From: Uranotaenia lowii
Taxonomy: Eukaryota; Arthropoda; Insecta; Diptera; Culicidae
DNA: 64,000 bases
NCBI RefSeq assembly: GCF_029784155.1
Contig: NC_073691.1
Span: forward strand, 57,398,217-57,462,216
Reading direction: 5' to 3'
Position 1 is the first letter of the stretch. Each line of letters opens with the position of its first letter. The notes under the pieces are model-generated. The model ran no database searches, was not told the origin of the DNA, and saw nothing but the letters and a program-made list of their open reading frames with translations. The position numbers were made by a program, and so were the translations under genes. This document shows positions 1 through 10,113 of this stretch, piece after piece.

Positions 1-264
1 AACGATATCCGCCGAAAAGGGACTGTTGCAACTGAAAAAAAACCCAAACTCGAAAGAAAAATCCAAATGGCAAAAAGGAAAGGTCATATTTCGGCTGGCC
101 GATATACGCTATCGGAATGGAAATATGTTTTCCCAGCAGAAAACATCAATTGTCGTTTGTTCTCTCTTGAAGAGCAGTTTGCCTGGACATATGTATGTAT
201 ACCTAGAAAATATAAGAATGAGACAGCAACACCTTGACAAATGAATTAAACATTTTATATTGGG
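1..264. other. Anonymous DNA, nothing recognised
   Basis: I see no gene, RNA or repeat signature here. The short open frames have no recognisable domain and no codon-like composition. Confidence 0.4.
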
Positions 265-462
265 GCTTGTTATATAGCTCAGCTGGAAAGTCAGTTGCCT
301 TCTGACCCGATGTCCGCGAGTTCGAGCCCAAAAGTATACATCAAACACAGTTATACCGGTTAAGTTTTTCAATAACTGTCCGCCAATTGCAACGTTCATA
401 TAAAGTCGCGAATGTCATAAAGATAGTAAAACGAAAATAATCAAAACAAAAAAAACAGCAAA
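265..462 (+). mobile_element. tRNA-derived SINE (Feilai-like)
   Basis: An A-box-like stretch (TAGCTCAGCTGG, from about 277) is followed about 40 bases later by a B-box (GAGTTCGAGCCC, about 318-329), which is the internal RNA polymerase III promoter of tRNA-derived SINEs. The tRNA-like head cannot close an acceptor stem and runs into an unrelated body that ends in A-rich sequence near 440-460. The head and body resemble mosquito Feilai-type SINEs, but that comparison is from memory. The edges are approximate and no target duplication was identified. Confidence 0.65.
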
Positions 463-2455
463 TGACTGTAAAGTTAATACTTTATGGCAGCAAGGATCAA
501 TCGAAGTTCATCGGATTAGTAGAATGGCCTCATTGCAGTGGCTTCGGGTGCAGAATTTATAATAGCAAAAGCCCCTTTTTGTCACCATTATTAAAACGGA
601 AAGAGCTCTCGGTGATTTCTCATGCCCATCTCTACTGGATGGCGTTATATGTGTATTTTTTAGTTTGCCCAAAGCTGCTCTTTCTGTAGGAGAACACCGT
701 GATCCCGTGTGGCGCTTTGTTGCAAATTATTATATTGAAAAGTCGCCATTGAAAATATATTAAATATCACCGGCCGCGTTCTTTCGATCCCTTGCCAGCC
801 TGGTGGATTTTCACGGTTTTTCCAGGCTAGGAATTCCATCATCAGCAGGAATGCACTGACATTGCGTTGCCCGTTACCAACTCCATAAGTGGCAACTAAG
901 GGATTTTCAAGTGGGTTCCTCCAACCCTTTGTCGGATTAAAAATACTCCAAACGTGTAGGTGGATGGCGAGGTGAGTAGCAAACAGCGAGGAGGTATCGA
1001 TATCAACCGAACCGATTTGTGACGCGACGCCGCCTCCGCCACTTTTTGTCAACGGATTTGCACTTCAACGTTTGTATGGCGGCGATGCGTAACGCGTGCC
1101 CGTTCAATGGGAACCATTTTTGTGTAATAATAGCCTTAACTATGCCGGGGTAAAGTACTACGTGAATTGGCTCGTTATTTGCATCGGATGTCTCCTGACG
1201 TTGTTTTTTTTACTTCCACGACTGGCTGTTGCAGTTGCTGCACCCCCTTTTTTATACGTATAGTTGGACGAATTGCGATGGATCAAAACCCTGCGACGAG
1301 TTTCATCCAGCCCAGGATCAAAGGGATTCTAGCCGGGCCCGGTTGCAAAAATGCAGGACAAATTATTTTACTGTTGCACCCAATTTGTTTTCGCCTCGGT
1401 TGGCTCGATTAAATCGGAGCCGTTTTGTAAAATATCTACACACAATGGAGGTTCGATTTTGGTTCATGTTTGTTTGGCCTTGCCAGTCACTGAATACTCG
1501 CTGTCACATTTTTGAGTTTGAGCCACATGTTGAGTAAGTTGATTTGTTAGCTGATAAATTTTATTAAAATCTGAAAGTTTAGTAGTTTATGACAAGCTCA
1601 CATTTGAGGCCTAATTGTTTTCAAATCAAAATGTATTATAAATAGCCTTTCCTTAAAACCATTAATTGGGTAATTAAAATTAAATCGTTTAAAAAATATT
1701 CCAACGAACGATTTCCGCAAATGAAAGCTCTCAAGTTGGCGAGAGCGTAGACGCACAAAACAATCAAAAAGTAGTATCTAGGAAGCATCTTTCCATCAAA
1801 TATCAATCGAGCCGTCCGGCGCGCGGCTCCCGAATGTTTAAGTGGCAACCATCGGAATCCGATCCCGAACGACCAAAAAGCCAAAAAAGCAATTGATGAA
1901 AATGTTTCTCGAAAGTGTGAGGCGCGGAAGAGCGTTTTGGTGATAAAATTTTAATCAAAAATTGATGATATAATTTATATCAAATAGGAGGTACTGAAAG
2001 CTGCGCTAAAATTTATCCGATCGAAATAGTAGCAACGGCAGACTGGTCGTTGATTGATGTTTCGATTAGCAGAAAGCTCCGGGATATTTCACGGGTCCTC
2101 GTAGTTCCATGGTATGTTCCATTTGATTTTAAAACTTTTCTAGGGGAATCAAAAACCAATTTCAATTTGTTAAACTGAAGTTTCAAAAAGCCTAATCTTT
2201 CTTTCATTTTTCAGACATGGTGTAGGAATGAGATGATGGATATGTAGAAAATAAATAATGTTTTTGAACGAATAAAACAAAAACAAAGGTGAATCCGGCA
2301 ACACTTAAGAAAAAAGAAATGATAAAAAGCAACTTTTTATATTTTGGCAACACTGTGCAAAACAAACATAAAACAGTAGAGTCAGTCATTGATCTATTCT
2401 TGTGAACGACAGACGTGACTGAGTGAATCTCTTAACTGAGATTCGTAAGAATCGT
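463..2455. other. Intergenic DNA without a recognised gene
   Basis: No supported coding region. The longest open frame (minus strand, 660-1052, 130 codons) has no recognisable domain and low-complexity composition at its start, so I do not call it a gene. The stretch looks like ordinary unique or old repeat DNA. Confidence 0.4.
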
Positions 2456-2459
2456 TAAA

Positions 2460-3165
2460 TCACGACAATGGCTGGGGTCGAGCAATTGGCTGAGGGAGCG
2501 AAGATTGTTAAGGCTGCTGCTACGATTATTTTATTTTATGATTCGGCAACCGGTAAAAAGACGGATTGATTGAGGGAGCGCAGGTTTTTCTGCTATTACT
2601 GATTCGGCCACTGGTGAAAAGACGGGAGAGCAGATTTTTAAAGCTGCTGCTACGACAGTTTGTTTATGATTTGGCCACAGGTAAAAAGACGGATTGGCTT
2701 AGGAAGCGCAGATATTTAAGAATGCTGCTACGAAAAAAATGATTCTGATTCGGCCACCGGTAGAAAAACGAATTGGATCAGGGACCGCAGATTTTCAAGG
2801 CTGCTGTTACGATTTTTTGTTTATGTTCCGGCTCTGGTAAACAAAGACAGGGTGGCAGAAAAAGCACAGATTGGAATGCCTGTTGCTAAAAATGTTCCCG
2901 GATTGTTCCGGATTAGGTAAACACGGACAGAGCAGCAAGAAAAGCACAGATTGAAAAGGCTGTTGTCAAGAATGTTTTCGGATTGTTCTGCCTCTGGTTA
3001 ACAAATATAGAGCGGCTGAAAAAAGCAAAAATTGGGATTGCTTTTGTCAAGAATGTTCTTGGATTGTTCCGGCTCTGGTTAACAGAGACGGAGTTGGTGA
3101 AAAAGCACAGATTTGAATGGCTGTTGCTAAGAATGAAACAAAGACAGAGCAATGTAGGGTTCATG
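2460..3165. repeat. Diverged 60-87-bp tandem repeats upstream of a gypsy-type relic
   Basis: Two related blocks are visible. In 2488-2815 a unit of about 60-80 bp repeats, marked by GAGGGAGCGCAG, GCTGCTGCTACGA and GATTCGGCCAC...GGTAAAAAGACGG. In 2815-3150 a unit of about 86 bp repeats, marked by GATTGTTCCGGCTCTGGTTAAC and AAAAAGCACAGATTG (first motif shown at its longest match). Copies differ by many substitutions and indels, so the array is old. Its position before gag-like sequence suggests it lies in the LTR or leader of the retroelement, but that is inference. Confidence 0.6.
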
Positions 3166-3385
3166 TAGTTAATCGTGTATGGTGTATATAATTATAGTTT
3201 GAACAATTTATTAAGACCGTGTGTTTGCTACCACTGACTGATGGGTAACCTAATTTGAGCGTGTAGGAGAAAAATCCAACGGATCTCAGTTCCCGTTAGA
3301 ATAGACCGAGTAGTAAAGACGTGATTCGAAAGTGTCTACTAAATTGGCAACGAGAATTCAACGAAACGGATCCAAGAAGGTAAGG
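3166..3385 (+). promoter_or_regulatory. Possible end of a 5' LTR and primer-binding site
   Basis: A TATA-like stretch (TGTATATAATTATAG, about 3180-3195) is followed near 3343 by ATTGGCAACGAGAA. Ty3/gypsy-type elements of insects commonly have a TGG-starting primer-binding site of this kind just after the 5' LTR. A matching 3' LTR is not visible, so the LTR start cannot be fixed. Low confidence. Confidence 0.3.
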
Positions 3386-3549
3386 AACCATGTGAAAAAA
3401 GATGAAAATCGGGATCACTAATCAAGTGAATGAATTTCCTGTGATTATTCGCACGAGATAATTGTTTTTCCGAACGCTTTAAAGATGGCTGTTCGGTGGC
3501 CAATCGGCGATGAATTTCCTTTTGAAATTGAGTTTGTGTTTGTGTTAGT

Positions 3550-3940
3550 TAAATTTCGACCAAAGTTGAGTTACTTGGTAAAAGATCGTCTTTGGCAAGG
3601 AACAATTTTTCTGATTCGACCAAATTCCAAGGGATTTTAGTAAGAGATCGTTGCCGATAAGGGACGATATTTCTAATCCGGCCAAAATCCAAGGGATTTT
3701 GGTAAGAGATCGTTACCAGTAAGGGACGATATTTTTAATATCGACCAAAGATGAGTGACTTGATAAGGGATCTTTTCCAATTAGAATAATATGGTTATTT
3801 TCACCAGAATCCATGGAATTTGGTAGGAGATTATTGTCATTAAGGCATGATAGTTTTATTTTCGACCATTGTCTAGTTGATTCTAGTAATAGATCGGTGT
3901 CGGAAATGACACAATAATATTATTTCGATCATCATCCAAG
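3550..3940. repeat. Diverged ~70-bp repeats in the retroelement leader
   Basis: About five imperfect copies of a unit of roughly 70 bp containing TAAGAGATCGTTGCC, AAGGGACGATATTT and CGACCAAA...TCCAAGGGATTTTGG. They sit between the putative primer-binding site and the gag-like region. The unit differs from the repeats at 2460-3165. Confidence 0.6.
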
Positions 3941-3954
3941 GAATAAGTGAGCGA

Positions 3955-4440
3955 TTGGTACTAGTAGAACAGAATAAGTTCAAGACCAAGGCCAAGTGGT
4001 ACTTTGGAGGGCCTCAGCTTCAAAAAGTGTTCGGCAGCTCAGAGGGCACTGAAGAATTTTCAATGGTACTTCTCGATACACCATGGTACAACAAAGCCAT
4101 AGAGTGTTTGGACGGATTCTTCAATCCATACAGATGAGATCTTCTCGAAAGACACAAGCTTCGGAAGTTGAAACAGTTGCAGAACGAACGATTCGCTCAC
4201 TTTATACTACGAGTACGAGAACAATAAGCCTATTGTGGATTTGACAAGCATCCGGCAGAAATTCGAAAGGTGCTCGAAGAAATCATGATGATAGATGTAA
4301 CAGTAGAAGGATGTGCCTCTCCAGAGTTATGTCGTAAGATCTTGGCTGAAGATTACACACTAATAGAAATAGAATCTTTGGGAGAGTCTTTTCAAAGCGT
4401 TCGGATCCAGGAATGAGAGTTAGGAGGTGCAAATCTGGAG
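3955..4440 (+). pseudogene. Gag-like capsid region of a Ty3/gypsy-type relic
   Basis: Conceptual translation in the first frame gives a capsid-like stretch (WYFGGPQLQKVF, ending FNPYR at a stop near 4137). It continues in the same frame past the stop as RHKLRKLKQLQNERFAHF, hits another stop near 4225, then resumes with KHPAEIRKVLEEIMMIDV. This order and character match Gag capsid regions of insect Ty3/gypsy elements. Several stops make it non-functional. Zinc knuckles follow at 4545-4652. Confidence 0.65.
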
Positions 4441-4544
4441 CAAAGCGAAGTGTGAGTCAATAAGATTACCCTCGGTTAACAGAATTACAAACGCGATGAT
4501 ATTCAACGTCAATGTAAGTCAGTGGAAGGGCAGCGGTTGGTAAT

Positions 4545-4652
4545 TGTAACGCCTGTGGAAAACCAGGACATTTTACCAATGCCGCTCAGTGTAAAGCGAA
4601 AAGAAAAGTGTGCCGTAAATGCAAAATTACTGGACACCTTGAAATTGTATGC
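4545..4652 (+). pseudogene. Two Gag zinc knuckles
   Basis: In the third forward frame the first knuckle reads CNACGKPGHFTNAAQC (from 4545) and the second reads CRKCKITGHLEIVC (4611-4652). The second is a canonical C-X2-C-X4-H-X4-C nucleic-acid-binding motif; the first has a longer last spacer. They lie in a different frame from the protease domain just downstream, so a frameshift falls between about 4655 and 4800. It may be an original gag-pol shift or decay. These motifs are why I read the neighbouring capsid-like text as Gag. Confidence 0.75.
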
Positions 4653-4689
4653 AGGAAGAAATCTGCCAATAAGGACCTCCTACATCGAT

Positions 4690-4917
4690 TGGATTCGAAC
4701 GGTGGAAGACGTTTGTTCGCCGGGAATAGAAACAGAAGAAAACCAGGTTGATGTCGAGAAAAGAGTTTACTGCACTGTTCACGATGGAAACATGACAAAC
4801 GTTCTTTGTGTGAAAATCGGTGGCGTTAAGCTTGACATGGTAGTTGATTCAGGCTTGGATGCTAATCTCATTACTGGCAAAACATGGGAGGTACTCAAGC
4901 AAACGAAGTGGTCTTGA
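4690..4917 (+). pseudogene. Retropepsin (aspartic protease) fragment
   Basis: The frame open from 4522 to 4917 becomes protease-like from about 4760. It contains VKIGGVKLDMVVDSGLDANL, where DSG is the aspartic protease active-site triad (usually D-T/S-G) after a hydrophobic strand. The upstream part of that open frame is the wrong frame for the zinc knuckles and is not meaningful. The frame ends in a stop at 4915-4917. In an intact element this protease would release Gag and Pol proteins from the polyprotein. Confidence 0.65.
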
Positions 4918-4976
4918 AGAAACGACAGAAAGGCAGTTACTAGATACTCCGACCATATGGAGGCCAGGCTCCATTA

Positions 4977-6180
4977 TTGGAAATTTTAGGTTCATTCGAG
5001 GCTATCATTGAAATAGCGCATCGCTTAACGGTAGCAGAATCCCCAGTGATCAAGAATGGAAAACGGGACTTGCTGGGGGACTTTACACCCAAGACCCTAG
5101 GGATAGATGTGAATGCAGTCATACAGAATGAAGTCAACCGTCCTTTCTCTAAGATTAAGGAAGTTAAGGTAGGAATCCGGGTGAATCCTAAGGCAGTTAC
5201 CTGTGTTCCAAAAAGTTCGCAGAATTCCTATTCCATTGGAAGATGCAGTAAACAAGAAACTGGGTGAGCTTCTCGCAAGATACAAAAAGGACCAACCACG
5301 TGGGTTTCACCATTGGTAGTTGCCACCAAAGCAAACCAGGACATTTGTCTTTGTGTTGACTTGCGACGCGTGAATCAAGCTGTAATTCGTGATCACCCGA
5401 TGGCAATCATCGAGGACGTCATTACTGTGTGACCGAAGATTAATCCTCGGTTACACGAAGTGAGACGACGCCCATTCGGCTTCGGCTATACATTCGACAG
5501 GCACAGCATCACCACCAGCAGTCGAGTTGTACCGTCGGACAGTGAGGACAAGAAGTGATTTAGGCCGAATGCACATGGTCTTCCGATGCCCCATTGGGGC
5601 AGACCTGCATAATTACGAAGATTGGTAGAGGGAAAGTATGGAGCATTTTAGATATCAAGGATGCCTTCCTTTTGCTCGAACTTGAGGAGGACTCGCGCGA
5701 CATCGTCATATTCATTTCTCATAGAGGCCTGTATCGTTTCAAACGCATGCCGTTTGGCTTGGTCAATGCACCAGAGATATTCTAATGAAACATGGACGAA
5801 ATACTGGCAGATTTCGAAGAAGCGTATTGGTAGCTCGACGATGTAGGCGTGATTATTCTTGAATAAAGTTTAATTAATGATCGATTGAAAAAATAGTTTA
5901 ATTGCATTTTATGGTTTTAGAAACATCAAAGATTTAAAGAAACAGTGCTGAATATGAAGAAATGCAAAATACGAGTAACACAGTTTCATTTGCTCGGTTA
6001 CCGAATTAGTAGTAAGGGCATTCGACCGTCAACTGCTATACAAGAAGCGATTATGTAATTCCGTAAGCCAACTAATGGACTGGACCTGGACTCTAGTAAA
6101 GCCAAAATCAGGCTATTTGGCCCCAATAATTGTTGGTCATCAATGTTGGTCACCAATGCTTTTAAAAAGCTGTTATTAAA
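4977..6180 (+). pseudogene. Ty3/gypsy-type reverse transcriptase relic
   Basis: The segments follow the usual Pol order across several frames. A linker runs from 4977. The N-terminal RT motif WVSPLVVATKANQDICLCVD with DLRRVNQAV lies at 5298-5425. The block WSILDIKDAFL...GLYRFKRMPFGLVNAPEIF lies at 5640-5785. A degraded catalytic box W*LDDVGVI lies near 5838-5855 (the usual tyrosine position reads as tryptophan plus stop). A thumb-like stretch FHLLGYRISSKGIRP lies near 5985-6030. About 180 unrelated bases (5430-5610) split the RT between DLRRVN and SILDIKDAF. RNase H and integrase are absent, so the element is truncated near 6180. Confidence 0.85.
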
Positions 6181-6599
6181 CATGCTAGCAATTTTTGTTT
6201 TTTTTTTCGATTCTGTTAATTCTTGGAGTTTTTTTTTGTTTTTTCCAGCGACCAGAATGGTTGATGAATGATAATTGCATTATTGAGATATGATCTGGTA
6301 AAATTAATAGCCAGACCACCAATGTTTGAACCATATTATGAGCATCTTTTCTACTTTAGGTAAAATGTGTATGAAATAGTATCTTAAAATAAATGCGCCA
6401 AATCTGATGGTTTATCATGATGGAATTGATGAAAATATATAAAAAATATTTTCAAATACACGCATTGTGAATCCATAAACATGGCGTCATTTTGTGCCCT
6501 TCGATTTTTCAACCAACATGGCGTTAGTCAATTCAATGCTTAATAGCTTTTTTATGATCAGATAATTGGCTAATTAGTTTTATAATGGTTTTATGAGAG

Positions 6600-7880
6600 C
6601 CATATAAAAAGGATTGAGATGGCGGCTTCCGCTAAACTTTGAAATGTTGTAAATGACTTAAAACCGCATGAAACCTCAACAATATTGGTATTGGGAGAAA
6701 GGGCTAAACGAGTAGAAGTTGAATTTCGCTATCTGACGCCATCTTGAAATCCAAGATGGCGGCATCCGCTCAATTATAAATGCTGTAATTGACAAAGAGT
6801 CGCATTAATCCACCATTATATGGGTGTTGGGTAAAAGGACTAAACGACTAGAAGTTGATTTTTTTTCTTTTCGACGCCATCTTGAAATCTAAAATGGCAA
6901 CTTCCACTGAACTTTAAAATGCTGTTAATCAATGAAAATCGCATAAAATCGCACATTATGGGTAAAGGTTGAAAATGATCAACGAGTTGAAGACAAATTT
7001 CGCTATCAGGCGTCATCTTGAAATCCAATATGACGGCTTCCACTGAACATTGAAATGATTTTAATCACTGAAAATCACTTGAAATTCCCACAATATGGTC
7101 ATTGGGTAAAATGTCTTGATCAGTCGAATTTCTCTATAAGACGCCATCTTGAAATCAAAGAACCTTAAAATGCTGTAAATAATTAAAAATCGCCTGCAAT
7201 CCCCACAATATGGGTATTGGCTATTCGGCTAAACCAGAAGAAATCAAATTTAGCTATGAGATGCATCTCGAAATCCAAGATGGTGGCTTCCACTGAACCT
7301 TAAAATGCTGTTAATCACTGAAAATCGCATGAAATTCCCACAATTTAGATATTGGGTGAAAGGGCTTAACAAGTAGAAGTCGAAGTTTGCTATCAAACGC
7401 CATTTTGAAATCCAAGATGGTGGCTCCACTGAAATTTAAAATGATAACCGCATAATTACCGCTGAAAACCGCATGAAACCCCCACATTATGGGTATTGAG
7501 TGAAAACTAGAAAAAGTCGGATTTCGCTATCTGACGCCTGGCGGCTTTTTTCTTGGGAAATTTCGGCCTGCAGTCTATTTACAGCAAAAACGACACTTTT
7601 TGGTCCCTGAAGAAGATCCAAAACGGATTGAAACGTTGAATACATAAAACAAAAATCGTTTTCGCTCTAAAAAAGACTGCAAGCTGGAATTTTCCGAAGA
7701 AAAAACACAACAATCAGTCGATTCCCAAACATAAAAAGATGGCGGCTTTCGCTATTCTTTTCAAAGCTGTTAAATACTGAAAATTTCATGATACAAACAC
7801 AATACGGGGTATTGGGTGAAAGGGCTACACGATTAGAAGTTGAATTTCGTTGTCCGATGCCCATCTTGAAAGTCAAGATG
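6600..7880. repeat. ~133-bp tandem repeat with GCCATCTT/AAGATGGC palindromes
   Basis: Around nine copies of a diverged unit. The marker GACGCCATCTTGAAATCC recurs near 6737, 6872, 7005, 7140, 7260, 7396, 7533 (cut) and 7858, mostly 133-137 bp apart. Each unit also carries AAATGCTGTAAATCA, CGCATGAAA and TATGGGTATTGGGTGAAAGG. The core GCCATCTTG...CAAGATGGC is an inverted repeat. The last copies are interrupted by a foldback element (7548-7706). There is no coding potential. A weak outlying copy may begin near 6480. Confidence 0.85.
7548..7706. mobile_element. Small foldback/MITE element, degraded copy
   Basis: Its ends are imperfect inverted repeats (GGAAATTTCGGCCTGCAGTC at the left, GACTGCAAGCTGGAATTTTCC at the right, reverse-complementary apart from a few changes). 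The centre contains CTGAAGAAGATCCAAAACGG. The same structure recurs, better preserved and in the opposite orientation of its centre, at 34084-34256. It is inserted in the 133-bp array, after GACGCC of one unit. Non-coding. Confidence 0.75.
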
Positions 7881-7925
7881 GCTTAGCTTAGCCTTTTCAC
7901 ACATCTATATATATAAAAATAGATT

Positions 7926-7926
<1 letters not shown>

Positions 7927-7966
<40 letters not shown>
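7927..7966 (+). repeat. (CTGT)10 microsatellite inside the Helitron
   Basis: Ten uninterrupted CTGT units lie 23 bases from the element's 5' end. A similar internal GTCT-type microsatellite is known in DINE-1/HINE-type elements of Drosophila, which supports the Helitron call. Confidence 0.95.
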
Positions 7967-8114
7967 TCCCTATAGACTCGGAAACTACTGAACCGATTTG
8001 CGTGAAACTTGGCAGGTGGGGGTATTGGAGGCAGAGGAAGGTTCCTATTGTGGTTTGAGACCCCTCCCTCTCTCATGAAGGGGGGGAGGGGCCTCCCAAA
8101 CAAAAGACAATTTG

Positions 8115-9790
8115 TTGCATAACTCGAGAACCAATCAAGCAAATGGTATTATATTTGGCATGGGATGGTATTTGGGAGCGAAGAATATTTGTATGAATGT
8201 TAGGTACCCCTCCCTCCTCTCAGTGGTGTGATAGGAAGGGGGGAGGGGGGCATCCTTACAATTTTTCATATAACTCGAGAACTAATCAAGCTATTGGATC
8301 TAAATTTGGCATGGGAAGGTATTTTGATACGAAAAATATTTCAATGTTTATTTGAGACCCCTCCCACTTTTCAGTAGAAAGGGGGGGGCTCTTTTATATT
8401 TTTTACATAATTCAAAAACTAATAAAGCAAATAGAACCAAATTTGGCATGGGAAGGAATTTGGATACGAAAAATATTTCTATGATTATTTGAGACCCCTC
8501 CCTCTTTCCAGTAAGGAGATATAAGAGGGGGAGGGGATCTCTTTTAAAGTTTTTTACATAACTCAAAAACTAATTAAGCAAATGAAACCAAACTTGGCAT
8601 GGGCGGGTATTTGGGAACGTGACATGTTCTAATGATTGTTTGAGACCCCTTTCTACTTCCAGCGGGGAGAAAGGAAAGAGAGAGGAAGTTTCATACAATT
8701 TTTACTGTATAACTCGAGAACTAAAACAGCAAATGGAACCAAATTTTTCACGGAACAATATTTGAGTACGAGAAATGCTTCTATGAATATTTGGTATCCC
8801 TCACTTCTTCAAAGAGGAGGATGAAAAGAAGGAGGAGAGGTCTCCCTTACAATTTTTAGTATAACTGGAGAGCTGATCGAAATTGAACCATACTCGGCAT
8901 GTGAGGGTTTTTGGATACGAGAAATGTTTCTATTATAAATTGAAGCCCCACCTTTTCAGCGGAAAGATATAAAGAGGGAAACGGGGGCTTCCATACAATT
9001 TTTTTTGCATAGCTCAAGAATTAATCGAGCCAATGAAACCAAATTTAGCATTAAAAAGTGTTTGAGTACGAATAATACTTTTATGAATATTAAGTTCTCA
9101 CCCCTCCATTCAATGGGGAGAACAGAAGGCGGGATGGTACTCCCTTTCAAGTTTATGCACAACTCAAGAATTTACTACGCAAATAAAACCAGATTTGGCA
9201 TGAGATGGTATTTCAACACGAGAATTTTTTCTATGTGAAACAATTCCTTTCTTGCAGTGGGATAATAGAATTGGGAATATGGGAAGGGAAGAGGAAAGCT
9301 TACATTTAACTTTTTTTTACAAAACCCGAGAAATGGACAAAACTTAACATGGAAAGTCAATTGGGTATGATTCTATGATTATTTGACACACCATCCTCCT
9401 TTCAATGAGTAGGTACATGGGAGAAGGGGGGTAAGGCCAATACAATTTTGTTAGCATAAGTTCTCAATTTATGCTATCCAAGTCAACAGATGGAAACAAA
9501 TATGGCATGGAAAGGTACTTGGTTACGAGATATGTTTCTACGATTGTTATAGACCCTTGCGCTTTACAGTGTAGAGAGGGGAAGAAAGGAAGGGGCTCCA
9601 TATATTTTTTTTGTAAAGATTAAAAACTTATCAACCAATGGAACTATATCTGATATAAGAGGATTTTTGGGAACGAAAAAAATGGATATGATTATTAAAG
9701 ATCACGATCTCCATTCAGTAAGGGGTGGAGGGAAGGACAGGGGCGGCTCTCTTATCAGTTTTTTAGCATAAATCCAGACATATCAAGCAA
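8115..9790. repeat. ~150-bp tandem repeat forming the Helitron interior
   Basis: The marker ATAACTCGAGAACTAATCAA recurs near 8121, 8272, 8408, 8560, 8711, 8862, 9011, 9161, 9325, 9458, 9618 and 9769, so the period is close to 150 bp over about 12 copies. Each unit then carries a TTTGGCATGGGA-like motif, GGTATTTGG.TACGA.AAATATTTCTATGA, GACCCCTCCCTC and a G-rich stretch (AAGGGGGGAGGGG-like). Copies become more diverged toward the right. The open frames seen here are by-products of the repeat. Confidence 0.85.
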
Positions 9791-10113
9791 AAAAAAACAT
9801 ATTTTATAAGTTCGATTGCTTGCGAACGATTAATTTGGGACCCTGCTTTTTTAGGGCGAAGCTTAAGGAAACAGATTAAAATTATCAGATCTTTAACGCA
9901 AATTTATAGATAAAGATTCAGAATATAAGTTTAAGTTCTTTGTGTTGCAAATCGAAACTCCAGCTGCAGCTTTCATTTTATAGCGGTTGCTTATGAATCA
10001 CGTTACAATTTGATTTAGATAAAATAATCCCAACAAAACAATAAAAATTCAAATACTTCTCAAAAATATCATTTGATTTTGAAAGGTGTAGCAAAGCACA
10101 CCGGGTCAGCTAG

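Larger units (their letters stand above)
3340..6180 (+). mobile_element. Decayed Ty3/gypsy-type LTR retrotransposon
   Basis: This is the overall span of leader repeats, Gag, zinc knuckles, protease and reverse transcriptase in the canonical order of Ty3/gypsy elements (protease before RT). Multiple stops, frame changes, a foreign insertion in RT and the loss of RNase H, integrase and any recognisable 3' LTR show that it is an old, immobile copy. The left edge is set by the putative primer-binding site only; repeats from 2460 may also belong to it. Confidence 0.8.
7904..10113 (+). mobile_element. Non-autonomous Helitron, complete
   Basis: The left end is TC followed by TATATATATAAAAATAG. The right end is a short hairpin (GGTGTAGC AAA GCACACC with one bulge, 10085-10102) followed by GGGTCAG and CTAG at 10110-10113. 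The flanking bases are A at 7903 and T at 10114. This matches the Helitron rules: 5' TC, 3' CTRR preceded by a hairpin, insertion between A and T, no target duplication. Near the 5' end is a CTGT microsatellite and a conserved ACTCGGAAACTACTGAACCG block familiar from arthropod Helitrons. No Rep/helicase frame exists, so it must have moved in trans. The interior is a 150-bp tandem array. Confidence 0.85.

Noticed and set aside
269..335. A tRNA gene
   Set aside because: A- and B-boxes are present but there is no acceptor stem or proper anticodon arm, and it runs into a SINE body.
660..1052. 130-codon minus-strand frame
   Set aside because: No recognisable domain, no homolog I can name, no supporting neighbour or splice signals.
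7897..9360. Series of 60-80-codon frames in the Helitron interior, considered as small genes
   Set aside because: They repeat with the 150-bp unit and drift with it; none encodes Rep, helicase or another known domain.
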